Positions 6,969 to 17,249 of a stretch of DNA of 64,000 nt are shown here, in pieces; positions within the stretch are counted from its first letter, which is position 1, and every line of letters begins with the position of its first letter. The translations under genes and the position numbers were made by a program. Origin of the DNA: Chryseobacterium indologenes. Lineage in GTDB: Bacteria > Bacteroidota > Bacteroidia > Flavobacteriales > Weeksellaceae. The notes beneath the pieces are model-generated. The model was given only the letters and a program-made list of their open reading frames with translations, did no database searches and had not been told where the DNA came from. The stretch is taken from assembly GCF_002025665.1 (NCBI RefSeq), contig NZ_CP018786.1, positions 3,658,001 through 3,722,000 on the forward strand, read 5' to 3'.

Positions 6969-8570
6969 TTATCTTCTAGTTCTACTCTTATCGCTGGCTT
7001 TAGCATCCTGTGCAACACGGAATCCTACCCAACCATAAGCTCTGTTTTGATTTTTATATCTTCTTTGTCCCGGATCCAGCCAGTAAGCTGTATCCTGCCA
7101 AGAACCACCTTTTACTACTCTAACCTCGTTAGAAATTCCGGAAGTTCTGTCTTTAGTATCCTTCTGTAACTTCACTCTACCCGTTCCATCTACAACAAAG
7201 CTTTTCTTAGGAGCATTGTACATATCGAATCCTGCAGCAGAATCAGAAGCTCTGTAATATTCTAAAGAAGACTGTCTGTCACCATCTCTGTAATTTCTGT
7301 AGTCAGCAATAGTTTGTCTTTCGAACTGTCCAGGAAGACCTTTATATACTAATCTTCCGTCAGCTAAAGTGTCATATTTGATAGTACCTTCGTCGATCAT
7401 TTTGTAAGTACCGTCACCGTTTCTTACGATCGCCTGAGGCATATTTCCTCTATAGTAGTTGAAATCGTTGTAATCTTCATCGATGATTGGTCTATAAACG
7501 TCAGCCGTCCATTCAGAAACGTTTCCGTACATTCCATAGATACCCAAATCATTTGATGGATATTGTCTTACATCAGAAGTCTGAGCAGATCCGTCATTCT
7601 TCCATCCAGCGATACCAGAATAGTCACCTTTACCCATTTTGAAGTTTTCAAGGAACATTCCTCTGTCTCTTCCTTTAGTACCTCTTAATCTTTCGATTTC
7701 AGGTTTTTTACCCAGATATTGGTTATATTCTCTGGTTTTAGCCATACCAAGAGCTGCATATTCCCATTCTACTTCAGTAGGAAGTCTGAACTTCTGTACC
7801 ATGGCAGAATTTGGAGCTCTGTTAGCTGCAAGCAATCTCTGGTTGGTTGTTTTCATACCAGTTTTTTGCTGCATTCTTTTCTCATTAATGTATCCTTGCA
7901 TTTCAGGATCATTCGCTTTGAATTTATCCATGTTGAAAGCAGTACCTCCCTGGTTGTTGGATTCGTTGATATACAAATCTTTAGCAATAATACCAGCCTG
8001 CATCAAAGCTTTTTCGTTCGCTCTGTCTGACAGCCATTCACAGTATCTGTTTGCCTGAGTCCAGGAAACTCCTACTACCGGATAGTAATCAAATTCCGGA
8101 GAACGTAAGTACGTTTCGTTATAATCGTTTCTTGCTAATTTGTTGTCCCATAATAAGGTATCCGGTAAAGCACCGTTATAGATCTCCTTAAAACTCGGGT
8201 CACTTGGTGGGAATACATACTTCAACCATGTAAGGTATTCGCGGTATTCGTAGTTAGTAATTTCAGTTTCACCGATAAAGAATGAACTTACCTGCATTCT
8301 GCGAGGTGTATTATTCCAATCGTGCATAACATCATCTTTCACTAATCCCATTGTAAAAGTTCCACCTTCTACATATACCATCCCAGGCCAACCCTTCTGC
8401 TTCTGTTGCTTTCCTGCAAAAAACCAACCCTGTTTTTCGTTTGGTTTCCAACCTGTTTTGCTGACAAATTTTTTGGTACCGCCACCTTTGCTGGTTCCTG
8501 ATCCGCCACAGCTGGTTAATGCAAGTGTAGAACTTAATGCTATTAATGAAAACAACTTTAGTTTTTTCAT
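6969..8570 (-). CDS. gldJ: Gliding motility / T9SS lipoprotein GldJ
   Basis: 533 aa from the ATG at 8570; the longer frame upstream lacks a signal. Lipoprotein signal ending LALTSC with Cys21. The mature protein has a formylglycine-generating-enzyme (FGE-sulfatase) fold: GMVYVEGGTFTMG, ETEITNYEYREYL, RLPTEVEWEYAALG, GNVSEWTADVY, VVKGGSW and a final RVAQD. GldJ is a paralogue of GldK and is needed for gliding and for stability of the T9SS core in Flavobacterium. It lies back to back with porU, the conserved flavobacterial order gldJ-porU-porV. The FGE fold is thought to be structural here, not catalytic. Confidence 0.93.
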   Translation of the reverse strand: MKKLKLFSLIALSSTLALTSCGGSGTSKGGGTKKFVSKTGWKPNEKQGWFFAGKQQKQKGWPGMVYVEGGTFTMGLVKDDVMHDWNNTPRRMQVSSFFIGETEITNYEYREYLTWLKYVFPPSDPSFKEIYNGALPDTLLWDNKLARNDYNETYLRSPEFDYYPVVGVSWTQANRYCEWLSDRANEKALMQAGIIAKDLYINESNNQGGTAFNMDKFKANDPEMQGYINEKRMQQKTGMKTTNQRLLAANRAPNSAMVQKFRLPTEVEWEYAALGMAKTREYNQYLGKKPEIERLRGTKGRDRGMFLENFKMGKGDYSGIAGWKNDGSAQTSDVRQYPSNDLGIYGMYGNVSEWTADVYRPIIDEDYNDFNYYRGNMPQAIVRNGDGTYKMIDEGTIKYDTLADGRLVYKGLPGQFERQTIADYRNYRDGDRQSSLEYYRASDSAAGFDMYNAPKKSFVVDGTGRVKLQKDTKDRTSGISNEVRVVKGGSWQDTAYWLDPGQRRYKNQNRAYGWVGFRVAQDAKASDKSRTRR

Positions 8571-8734
8571 AGTCGATATAAATATTTTCAAAGTACAAAG
8601 AAAAAATAAATTATTCAATAAATCAAGTAAACATTTGATTTTTTTGAAAAACGTTAACAAATTAATTTTATTGTATCACAATTTAATTCTAAAATTTTCA
8701 TTTATTTTGTAATTTAGCAATTTCAATAGTAAAC

Positions 8735-11700
8735 ATGAAACGAAAAATTACGATTTTATCTTTAATCGCTTTTGCATCAACACTTTACGCCCAAAGAAAC
8801 ACCATTGAATGGAATGGTTCTAAAATTCAGGATTTTGGTGACACAAAATTAAATCTTCCCAATTTTAAAAATGAAGGTTTTTCTTTCAGCCAAAATAATG
8901 TTTTTATAGTAAGCAAGCAAAAAATCGGAGAAAAGCAATTAAAAATCTCAGACCTTGTTTGGGAAAACGTTTCTAACCAGGAATTGTTTGAGTTGGATAA
9001 AGGCAGGCTTCCTGATTATGATGTAGCAGATGTTTCCTATTATACTTTAGAGGGTGAAAGCTATGCCAGCATTAGTATTGCTTTATTTAAAAATGTAAAA
9101 GGGCGCGTTCAGAGATTATCTTCATTTAATGTTTCAGAAGCCTCTTCTTTTATCAATACAACAGGAACCGTTAATAAAATAGGTACTACCGGTAATCCTT
9201 TATCAAGTGGAAATTTTTATAAGATAAAGGTAGACAAGTCCGGAGTATTCAAAATCACTTCCCAGTTTTTAAAAGATAACGGAATTAATCCGAGTTCTGT
9301 AAATCCTAAAAACTTCAGGATTTATGGAAATGGAGGAGTAATGCTTCCTGAATACAACCAGGATCCAAGATACGGAGCTTTACAGGAAAACTCCATTCAG
9401 GTAGTAGGTGAAGATGATGGAGTATGGAATGATAACGACTATGCTCTTTTCTATGCGCAAGGGCCTGATGGGTATAACCTTTATGACACGGGCAATGGAA
9501 ATGGTTTTAAAAGACATGATACCCGATTCAGCGAAAGAAGTAATAATGTCAAAAATATTTATGAAGATTTCTCTTATTATTATATCAATTTTGACAAAGG
9601 TGCGGGAAAAAGAGTTCCTACTGTAGACGGAAATCTTCCTGCCCAGCTGATTACAAGATATGACAGTTACCAGGTAATTAACAAAGATCAGAAAAACCTT
9701 TTAAAAGTAGGAAGAACATGGGTAGAGGATACTCCTTTCTCCAATGAAAAGACCATAACATTGACTACCAATTCACCTATACAGGCGAATGATGTAGTAC
9801 GATACAGAACGCAGGTGGTGGCGTATAATTCTCAGCAGAATACGATGGATTTTAAAATCAATAATTTAAATCCACACCCACAGCAGGTAATTCCTATGGA
9901 TACTCCTTCCTATCAGTATACCTTCTATCCTGTAACATATACCGGAACATTAACCAATCTTACCGGAAACCAGTTTACATTGGTTTATAATCCTGATATT
10001 TCCAAAAATCCAAATGGAACTTTCTATTTTGATTATCTGGAAGTTCAGTATAAAGAAAACCTTGCATTCAATGGTTCACAAATGAACTTCAGGGATTATT
10101 CAATTCTAAGTGGAAGCAATACAGACTACGGTTTCAGTATCACTAATGCAGCTAATATAGAACAGGTATGGGATGTAACGGATATTACCAACGTTAACAG
10201 AAGAGTGAATAAAGCAGGAGGTGGTTCTTTCAACTTTGCCTACACTGCTGCTGATCAGAATTTCAATAATGAATTTGTAGCGTTCCGTGCTGATGCTGCT
10301 TTTAGTCCACAATTTGTAGGAAGAATTTCGAATCAGAATCTTTCCGCAATACAAAACGTAGATTATCTTATCCTTACTGTACCTGAAATGATGGGGCAGG
10401 CACAAAGAATTGCCAGCTATCATCAGACCACTCATAACTACAAAGTAGAAATTGTTGACATTAACAAAATCTATGAGGAATATGGCAGCGGAAGTAAAGA
10501 CCTTACCGCGATAAGAGATTTCGTAAGCAAACTCAATACTCCTCTGGGCAGACTTCAGTATGTATTTATTCTTGGGGATGCTTCATACGATTATAAAAAC
10601 AGGGTTCCGAATAATTCAAACGTTGTTGCCAGCTACCAGAGTGAGCAATCTTCTGATTACGTATCATCATTTGTTACGGATGATTATATTGTCATGACCA
10701 AGCCACAGACTACATTATTAATTGAAAACAATTTACCGGATGTGCCCGTGGGTAGAATTCCGGCAGCTAATGTAAGTGAAGCCGGGGATATGATCAATAA
10801 AACACTGGCTTATAACAATTCTCTTCAAGGGCAGTCATCTCCTTTCGGAGACTGGCGTATGCGACTTGACTTTGTAGTGGATGATAATGAGGAAGGAGGA
10901 GGTCCTTTTCATAATGTAATGAACAATTCACTGGTGAATATTTTTGAACAGCCAGGCCAGCTGGATCTTAAAGAATATAATGTTAAAAAATTATATATGG
11001 ATGCCTTTACCGCTCAGAGTACATCTGGAGGGCGAAGATATCCACAGGTAAACCAGGCTATTTCCAATGCGATCGGAAACAGTTTATATTTATTCTATTT
11101 CGGGCATGGAGGAATCAATGGTTGGGCACAGGAAAGAGTGCTTACCAGCACAGAGGTTCAAAATGCCAACAACTTCTCTAATGTATACAGCAGATTCCCT
11201 TTTGTCTCTACCATCACTTGTGAATTCACATTATGGGACGAACCTGCTACCAATTCTGTTGGAGAACAGTTTATAAAAATGAAGCAGGGAGGTGTTTCTA
11301 CCATGATTACTTCCAGCCGTGCTATTGGGGTAGATTACGGACGTGATTTTACCAATACATTTACTCAGAATATTTTTAAATTAACCAATGACGATTTTAA
11401 TTCTTTAGGAAATGCCCACTTAATTGCCAAAAAACAAAAAGGACCAAACAGCAACCATTTAAAAGTAAACTTCCTGGGTGATCCTGCTATGAAATTAAGC
11501 AGACCTCAAAGACTTTTGGTTATTGATAATATTGAAACTCCGGTTCCAGGATTGATCAGAGGTTTGGATTTTGTAAAAATTAAAGGACACATCAATAATC
11601 CGAACGGAACACTGAACAATACCTTCAACGGAAAAGTCAGCATTAATATTTTTGATAAGAGATTAAACAAGAAAACACTTAACAACAGTGGAATTTTAAC

Positions 11701-12637
11701 TCCGGTTTTAGATTATACTGAAGAAGGAAGTGCGATTGTAAAATCTGCCGGAACTGCGGTAAACGGAGTCTTCACTGCTGAATTCTATGTTCCTAAAGAT
11801 ATTAACTATGCTGTAGGACAAGGAAGAATACTAGCCTATGCTGACAACAAATCAACGGATGTTTTTAACAACCAGGCCGTACAGGTGGGAGATATCAATC
11901 CTAATGGAATCAATGATAATCAACCTCCAAAAGTAAAACTGTATATGAACAACACCAACTTTGCAGATGGTGGAATCACCAATCAGAATCCTATGCTTCT
12001 TGCCTGTCTTACCGACGATACAGGAATCAACTCAACAGGATCCGGCGTAGGACATGATATTACAGTATATCTTGACGGACAGATTATCAATACCGTGGTC
12101 TTAAATGATTTTTATGCTCCGGGAGAAGGAAACGGATGCTTAAACCCAAGTCTTGCCGAATATCAGAAAGGGAATGTAACCTACCCTTTCAGAAATCTTT
12201 CCATAGGACAACATCAATTATCATTTAAAGTTTGGGATATAAACAATAATTCGACAACTGCTACGTTAAATTTTGAAGTTAAAGATGAGTCTGACCAACA
12301 CCTGACGATCAACCGTCCGTTGAACTGGCCAAATCCATTCACCAATAAAACCTATATTCAGTTTGAACACAACTGTGATGATATTCTGGATGTAAACGTA
12401 CAAATTTATACAATAACCGGAAGATTGGTAAGAACTTTATCGCAGCCAGTGGTTGCAGAACCGTTCCTACAGGGCTTTAGAACCCCTCGCCAGGCAATAG
12501 AATGGGATGGAAGAGATGATTTTGGATCTACAGTAGCAAAAGGTACGTATATTTTTAAGATATTTGCAAAAAGTCAAAATCAAGAAAAATGCAAAGGAAG
12601 TGCTACAGCTGTAGAAAAAATGGTACTTTTGAAATAA
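8735..12637 (+). CDS. porU: Type IX secretion system sortase PorU
   Basis: 1300 aa with an N-terminal signal peptide (LIAFASTLYAQR). PorU is the outer-membrane C25 (gingipain-like) peptidase that removes the C-terminal sorting domain of T9SS cargo and links it to the surface. The catalytic His lies in YFGHGGINGW (His791) and the Cys in STITCEFTLWDEP (Cys829), both intact. N-terminal third: propeptide-like beta-rich region; middle: C25 domain; the C-terminal ~90 residues are FlgD-like (NWPNPFTNKTYIQF, GTYIFKIFAKS). Located 60 bp upstream of porV, its partner in the attachment complex, and presumably co-transcribed. Its likely substrates include the five T9SS-tailed proteins in this window. Confidence 0.95.
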   Translation: MKRKITILSLIAFASTLYAQRNTIEWNGSKIQDFGDTKLNLPNFKNEGFSFSQNNVFIVSKQKIGEKQLKISDLVWENVSNQELFELDKGRLPDYDVADVSYYTLEGESYASISIALFKNVKGRVQRLSSFNVSEASSFINTTGTVNKIGTTGNPLSSGNFYKIKVDKSGVFKITSQFLKDNGINPSSVNPKNFRIYGNGGVMLPEYNQDPRYGALQENSIQVVGEDDGVWNDNDYALFYAQGPDGYNLYDTGNGNGFKRHDTRFSERSNNVKNIYEDFSYYYINFDKGAGKRVPTVDGNLPAQLITRYDSYQVINKDQKNLLKVGRTWVEDTPFSNEKTITLTTNSPIQANDVVRYRTQVVAYNSQQNTMDFKINNLNPHPQQVIPMDTPSYQYTFYPVTYTGTLTNLTGNQFTLVYNPDISKNPNGTFYFDYLEVQYKENLAFNGSQMNFRDYSILSGSNTDYGFSITNAANIEQVWDVTDITNVNRRVNKAGGGSFNFAYTAADQNFNNEFVAFRADAAFSPQFVGRISNQNLSAIQNVDYLILTVPEMMGQAQRIASYHQTTHNYKVEIVDINKIYEEYGSGSKDLTAIRDFVSKLNTPLGRLQYVFILGDASYDYKNRVPNNSNVVASYQSEQSSDYVSSFVTDDYIVMTKPQTTLLIENNLPDVPVGRIPAANVSEAGDMINKTLAYNNSLQGQSSPFGDWRMRLDFVVDDNEEGGGPFHNVMNNSLVNIFEQPGQLDLKEYNVKKLYMDAFTAQSTSGGRRYPQVNQAISNAIGNSLYLFYFGHGGINGWAQERVLTSTEVQNANNFSNVYSRFPFVSTITCEFTLWDEPATNSVGEQFIKMKQGGVSTMITSSRAIGVDYGRDFTNTFTQNIFKLTNDDFNSLGNAHLIAKKQKGPNSNHLKVNFLGDPAMKLSRPQRLLVIDNIETPVPGLIRGLDFVKIKGHINNPNGTLNNTFNGKVSINIFDKRLNKKTLNNSGILTPVLDYTEEGSAIVKSAGTAVNGVFTAEFYVPKDINYAVGQGRILAYADNKSTDVFNNQAVQVGDINPNGINDNQPPKVKLYMNNTNFADGGITNQNPMLLACLTDDTGINSTGSGVGHDITVYLDGQIINTVVLNDFYAPGEGNGCLNPSLAEYQKGNVTYPFRNLSIGQHQLSFKVWDINNNSTTATLNFEVKDESDQHLTINRPLNWPNPFTNKTYIQFEHNCDDILDVNVQIYTITGRLVRTLSQPVVAEPFLQGFRTPRQAIEWDGRDDFGSTVAKGTYIFKIFAKSQNQEKCKGSATAVEKMVLLK

Positions 12638-12697
12638 TAAAACAGAACAATAGATAATAATATTAATAAAAAACTGATAATATATAAAAGACAACAT

Positions 12698-13861
12698 ATG
12701 AATTTAACTACTAAACTGCTATTAGGATTTGGTTTGAGTGCTGGTTTTTTAGGCTATTCGCAAGATTTAGGTAAAGTAAACCCAGTTCTTACCGGAGCTC
12801 CTTTCTTAAGAATTGCACCTGATGCAAGATCGGGAGGTATGGGAGATCAAGGGGTGGTAACCTCTCCGGATGCATTTTCACAATTCTGGAATGCGGCTAA
12901 ATACCCTTTCAGCAGGACAAGTTCTTCCGTAGGTCTTAACTATACGCCTTACATGGGAAAACTTACCAATGATGTATTCTTATTATATGCTTCGTTCCAT
13001 AAGTTTTTAGGGCAGGAAGAAAGATCTACAATCTCCGCGAGTATCTATTATTTCAATATGGGACAGGTAGACCTGACTCAATTGGTAGGTACAGAAATCG
13101 CTTCTATGGGTACATCAAAACCAAACGAATTCTCCATTGACGTTGCCTACGCTTTGAAACTTTCTGATTCATTCTCAGGAGCTGTTACCGGTAGATTTAT
13201 CCGTTCAGACTTAGCCGGAGGATTCAACACAGATACAACACTTAAGGCTGCGAACAGTTTTGCAGTAGACGTTTCAGGATACTATACCTCTCCAAGATTC
13301 TCCAGTATTGGTGGATATGATGGTAAAGTAAATGCAGGTTTGGCTATTCAGAACTTAGGTCCGAAACTGGATTATACAGGAAATGAAGAATCAAGATCTT
13401 ATCTTCCTACTATGGCAAGATTAGGGGTTGGATACGATATGTACCTGGATGATATGAACAGAGTGGGAATTTCTGTGGAAGGTTCAAAACTCTTAGTTCC
13501 AGGATCTGAGTATGCAGGAATAGACCCAAATACTAGACAGCCTATTTATCAGATCCCAAATGTAGGACCAATGGCTGGTATCGGAAAATCTTTCAAAAAT
13601 AAAAACAGTATCATGTACAGTGGTGCTTTAGAATACTCTTATGACAATGCATTTTCTGTAAGAGGAGGTTACTTCCATGAAAGTGAAGAGCAGGGAGCAA
13701 GACAGTTTGCTACTGCGGGGGTTGGGTTAAGATACCGTTCTTTCGGACTTGATCTTTCTTACCTTATCAATATGTCTAAGATCAACAGTGCTTTGGACAA
13801 CACTCTACGTTTCGGTCTTACATGGAACATTGGAGAAGAAACATCTAACAACGATCGTTAA
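12698..13861 (+). CDS. porV: T9SS outer membrane protein PorV (LptO)
   Basis: 387 aa; signal peptide (LGFGLSAGFLGYSQ) then a FadL-like outer-membrane beta-barrel. The conserved PorV/LptO opening is clear: PFLRIAPDARSGGMGDQGVVT, SQFWNAAKYPF. Alternating amphipathic strands continue to the C-terminus (LRFGLTWNIGEE). PorV binds the C-terminal signal of cargo leaving the SprA translocon and delivers it to PorU. Downstream of porU by 60 bp; a terminator follows at 13881. Confidence 0.95.
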   Translation: MNLTTKLLLGFGLSAGFLGYSQDLGKVNPVLTGAPFLRIAPDARSGGMGDQGVVTSPDAFSQFWNAAKYPFSRTSSSVGLNYTPYMGKLTNDVFLLYASFHKFLGQEERSTISASIYYFNMGQVDLTQLVGTEIASMGTSKPNEFSIDVAYALKLSDSFSGAVTGRFIRSDLAGGFNTDTTLKAANSFAVDVSGYYTSPRFSSIGGYDGKVNAGLAIQNLGPKLDYTGNEESRSYLPTMARLGVGYDMYLDDMNRVGISVEGSKLLVPGSEYAGIDPNTRQPIYQIPNVGPMAGIGKSFKNKNSIMYSGALEYSYDNAFSVRGGYFHESEEQGARQFATAGVGLRYRSFGLDLSYLINMSKINSALDNTLRFGLTWNIGEETSNNDR

Positions 13862-13880
13862 TAAAAGCAACAGCTACATA

Positions 13881-13915
13881 AAAAAAGCCTCATACATTGT
13901 ATTGAGGCTTTTTTT
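13881..13915 (+). terminator. Terminator of porU-porV
   Basis: AAAAAAGCCTCA, 10-nt loop, TGAGGCTTTTTTT, 20 bp after the porV stop. Confidence 0.88.
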
Positions 13916-13917
13916 AT

Positions 13918-14007
13918 GTCAATGGTCAATTCGCTTCGTTTGTCAATTTCTTTTACGTACTGCAAACATTCACGATTCACTTTGCGAAGCAAAAATTCAC
14001 TATTGAC
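13918..14007. repeat. MITE/REP-like imperfect inverted repeat
   Basis: The left arm starting GTCAATGGTCAATTCGC (13918-13938) is an imperfect inverted copy of the right arm CGAAGC...CTATTGAC (13985-14007). The right arm runs over the last codons of the beta-lactamase gene. No coding capacity. Resembles a decayed miniature repeat element. Confidence 0.5.
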
Positions 14008-14758
14008 CTTTGAATAATGCAATAGTATAATCAAGCAGTTTTCCATCACCATACTCTCCATGTCCGGGAACTACAATTTTCACATCCGGATATTCTTTTT
14101 TTACTTTTTCGACAGTATTGGACCAGGCAGAAACATTAGCATCACCTAAATATCCTTTACCCGCCTCCTGCTCTTTTAATAAACAGCCTCCAAATAAAAC
14201 ATTCTCAACCGGGAAATACCCTACAACATTATCTTTTGTATGTCCTTCACCAAAAAATTTTGCGATAACATCTTTGTCTCCTACTTTTAGCTTTACAGCA
14301 TCATTGAAATTATTTTCAGGGATAACAAAATTATTTTCTTTGGCTAATTCGATGGTTTTAGTATAAGCATAAGAGGGAATATTATGTTTATGAAAAGCCA
14401 TCAATCCTCCTAAACTGTCATCATGAAAATGGGTTGGAATAATAGCCTTAATTTTTGCATCGAGCTTTTCATTAATCCATTGTATAAGTTCTTCTGAACT
14501 TTTGTCATTAGTAGGTGTATCAAAAACAATCGTTTCGTGATGGTCTTTCACAATTAATCCATTACAGGGTACATTCCCGAAATCATTCGTCTGTTTAAAG
14601 GAAGTATGAATAAAAGAATTTTCCGAAATCTGAGTAATGATCAGGTTTTTTGATTCATAAATTTTCTTTGCTTTAAAATGATCTTTGCTCTGCGAAGTAC
14701 AACTTAGAATAATAAAAGAGCACAAAATGACAAGTATATTTTTAATAATGATCTTCAT
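14000..14758 (-). CDS. Subclass B1 metallo-beta-lactamase, probable lipoprotein
   Basis: 252 aa from the ATG at 14758. It has all six B1 zinc ligands: H110-F-H112-D-D114, H173 in GEGHTKDN, C192 in FGGCLLK and H233 in PGHGEYG. It should hydrolyse beta-lactams, probably including carbapenems, in the periplasmic space. The region around YLGDANVSAW and the GG before C192 resemble IMP/VIM/BcII-type enzymes more than the IND/CGB enzymes usual for Chryseobacterium (judged from memory). The signal ends in IILSC (Cys20), a lipobox, which suggests membrane anchoring as in NDM. Monocistronic; no mobile element is adjacent, so it appears intrinsic. Confidence 0.88.
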   Translation of the reverse strand: MKIIIKNILVILCSFIILSCTSQSKDHFKAKKIYESKNLIITQISENSFIHTSFKQTNDFGNVPCNGLIVKDHHETIVFDTPTNDKSSEELIQWINEKLDAKIKAIIPTHFHDDSLGGLMAFHKHNIPSYAYTKTIELAKENNFVIPENNFNDAVKLKVGDKDVIAKFFGEGHTKDNVVGYFPVENVLFGGCLLKEQEAGKGYLGDANVSAWSNTVEKVKKEYPDVKIVVPGHGEYGDGKLLDYTIALFKGQ

Positions 14759-14972
14759 GAAACAATTATTTAAGATTGATAAGCTAAAGTAAGAATTCAT
14801 GGAACAAGATTTGTTAGCTGTTGTGTTAAAAGTGATTGATTGTGAATTGTGAATCATTCCTATGTTTCCTCTGCCAGTTTATTTTAAATAGCATACAGCT
14901 CAATTAAAAAAAATATAACATTTAAGTTGTGAAAAGTCTCTTTTTTATGGCAATTTTCTTAAATTCAATAGC

Positions 14973-14980
14973 TATTTTTG
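14973..14980 (+). promoter_or_regulatory. -7 element 4 nt before FUSC start (leaderless)
   Basis: TATTTTTG, then TAGT, then the ATG at 14985. Transcription would start at or next to the start codon. Confidence 0.6.
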
Positions 14981-14984
14981 TAGT

Positions 14985-17249
14985 ATGAACTATTCGGCAG
15001 AACTAAAAAAATTTGTAACCAGTCAGTATGTATATTCTGCCATCAGAATTACATTAGCTACTGTTCTGCCTTGTTTAGTCCTCGCCCACTTCGGGATTTT
15101 GAAAGAATATTTCCTTTTTCCACTGGGAACCAGCTTTGTAGCCCTTACGGACCAACCCGGACCTTTTATCCGAAGAAGAAATGCCCTTACTTTTGCCATC
15201 TGCTGTTTTGTATTTGTAGCGCTCATTGCAAGTCTTGTGATGAATATCAAAGTACTGGTATTGCTGGAAGTCATTGTTTTCGGGATGTTTTTCTCCCTCA
15301 TTGGCGTTTATGGGCAGAGATTGGCCGCTGTAGGTTCACTATCACTTGTAGTACTCGCGATCTTTATTGACGGCCACCTTACAGGAAGTAATATCTTTAA
15401 AAGTTTATTGATTTTCGCTTCCGGCTGTATATGGTTTTTGCTTATATTCCTTATTGTAACCACCATTCGTCCTTATAAACTGGCAAGCCAGATGATTGGA
15501 GAAAATTATCTTCAGCTGGCAGAGTTTTTAAAGATCAAAGCTAATTATTATCAGAAAAATCCTGATTTTAATAAGCTGACAACTCAGGTTATTGCCAAAC
15601 AGATTGAAATAAAAAACCTTCAGGAGGATACCAGGGAAACGGTTTTTAAAACCAGAACCATCGTCAATGAATCTACAACCACCAGCCGTTTATTAATGCT
15701 GATGTTTCTGAACTCAATGGACCTTCATGAAAAGCTGATGACTTCTGAAAGTGATTATCAAAAGTTACAGCAGAGTTTTGAAGACAGTATGATCCTGGTA
15801 AATATCCATGATTATCTTAACCTTTTGGCAGAAGAGATTACCAATATCGGAATTGCATTACAAAGCGGTACCAGAGCAAAACCTATGTCCAATCTGGAAC
15901 TGGAATTAAAGAACTTAAACTACAATTATTTCGAACTCAGAAATAAACAACTTTCACCTGACAACCTGGAAAATTTCATGATCCTGCGCCAGATCCTGAT
16001 GCGTATCTATGAAATCACAAAAGAAATTAACGAGATCTATAAAGTATTTTCGCAGGATATAAAGCTGGCGAAAAGTTTATCTACAGGGTTGGATCTTAAG
16101 AAATTTATGCCTAATGAACCTAAACTTAATGCTAAGGTTCTAAGAAATAATATATCATTATCATCATCCCATTTCCGCCATGCCATAAGAATTACAACAG
16201 CATTATTGCTGGGATATGTTTTTTCTATGTTCGATTTTCTTGGACTGGGACACACCTATTGGATATTAATTACCATTACAGCAATCTTAAAACCTGCTTA
16301 TTCCATCACTAAACAGAGAAACCTTCTCCGTCTCTATGGGACAATTGCAGGAGCAAGTATTGCTTATGGCATTCTCTATTTTATACATATTAACGGAGTT
16401 TTATTTGCTATTCTGCTCATTAGTATGATCATGTGTTTCAGCTTTTTGAAAGGACGGTATTTCTGGGCAGTATTATTCATGACGATCTATGTTTTCCTCA
16501 GCTTTAATTTTTTAAATCCCGGGAAAGTCAATATTATATTTAAAGATAGAATCTTTGATACTGCTATTGCCGGAATCATAGCTTTTGTAGTATCTTATAT
16601 CGTATTGCCTGTTTGGGAACATACCCAAAATCTGGATCTGATGAAAAAGTCTGCCGCGGACAACCTTATTTATTTCCAGAGTGTGATTTCTAAATTTTTA
16701 GAAGGAAAATTCGATCTTGAAGATTATAAGGTAAAGCGAAAAAATGCCATTATTTCACTGGCTAATCTTTCCGATAATTTCCAGAGAATGATTTCCGATC
16801 CTAAAAACCAGCAGAAAAAACTGGAAGTTGTGCACCAATTTGTGGCTACATCACATCTGATTACGGCATATACCGCTTCCCTGTCTCAATACTCCAAAAG
16901 TAATGAGCAATATCCTGAAATAGATGCTGAAAGCTGGAGTAGAAAGATTGAAGCAGAAATGCAGCAGACCTCTACCCTTCTCAACGGAAATGATGTCAAC
17001 GAAACATTGAAAATGGAAAGCCGTCTTGAGCCGGAAGATTCCTCCATTGAAGATATGCTTCTGAAAAGAAAGACTGAGATTGAGGAAAACGAAATTGTAG
17101 ACCGGAGAGATCCTGATAAAATATCACATTTAACAGAGCTTAAAAACATCCACGATATTCTGGAGCTGATCTATGATGTCGCAAAGGAACAGAGAAAAGT
17201 GATCGAAAAATATAAAAACGAAACTGAGCCTACTCCTCCACAATCGTAA
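14985..17249 (+). CDS. FUSC family transporter (YccS/aromatic-acid-exporter type)
   Basis: 754 aa. Two membrane blocks: roughly residues 18-165 (ITLATVLPCLVLAHFG, LTFAICCFVFVALIASL...) and 395-545 (ITTALLLGYVFSMFDFLGLG, GTIAGASIAYGILYF...), each of about six helices and separated by a long cytoplasmic helical domain. A second soluble domain of ~200 residues forms the C-terminus. This double layout is that of YccS/FUSC proteins, inner-membrane pumps related to aromatic acid exporters and plant aluminium-activated channels. Substrate unknown. Its 3' end overlaps the convergent phosphopantetheinyl transferase gene by 20 bp. Confidence 0.85.
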   Translation: MNYSAELKKFVTSQYVYSAIRITLATVLPCLVLAHFGILKEYFLFPLGTSFVALTDQPGPFIRRRNALTFAICCFVFVALIASLVMNIKVLVLLEVIVFGMFFSLIGVYGQRLAAVGSLSLVVLAIFIDGHLTGSNIFKSLLIFASGCIWFLLIFLIVTTIRPYKLASQMIGENYLQLAEFLKIKANYYQKNPDFNKLTTQVIAKQIEIKNLQEDTRETVFKTRTIVNESTTTSRLLMLMFLNSMDLHEKLMTSESDYQKLQQSFEDSMILVNIHDYLNLLAEEITNIGIALQSGTRAKPMSNLELELKNLNYNYFELRNKQLSPDNLENFMILRQILMRIYEITKEINEIYKVFSQDIKLAKSLSTGLDLKKFMPNEPKLNAKVLRNNISLSSSHFRHAIRITTALLLGYVFSMFDFLGLGHTYWILITITAILKPAYSITKQRNLLRLYGTIAGASIAYGILYFIHINGVLFAILLISMIMCFSFLKGRYFWAVLFMTIYVFLSFNFLNPGKVNIIFKDRIFDTAIAGIIAFVVSYIVLPVWEHTQNLDLMKKSAADNLIYFQSVISKFLEGKFDLEDYKVKRKNAIISLANLSDNFQRMISDPKNQQKKLEVVHQFVATSHLITAYTASLSQYSKSNEQYPEIDAESWSRKIEAEMQQTSTLLNGNDVNETLKMESRLEPEDSSIEDMLLKRKTEIEENEIVDRRDPDKISHLTELKNIHDILELIYDVAKEQRKVIEKYKNETEPTPPQS

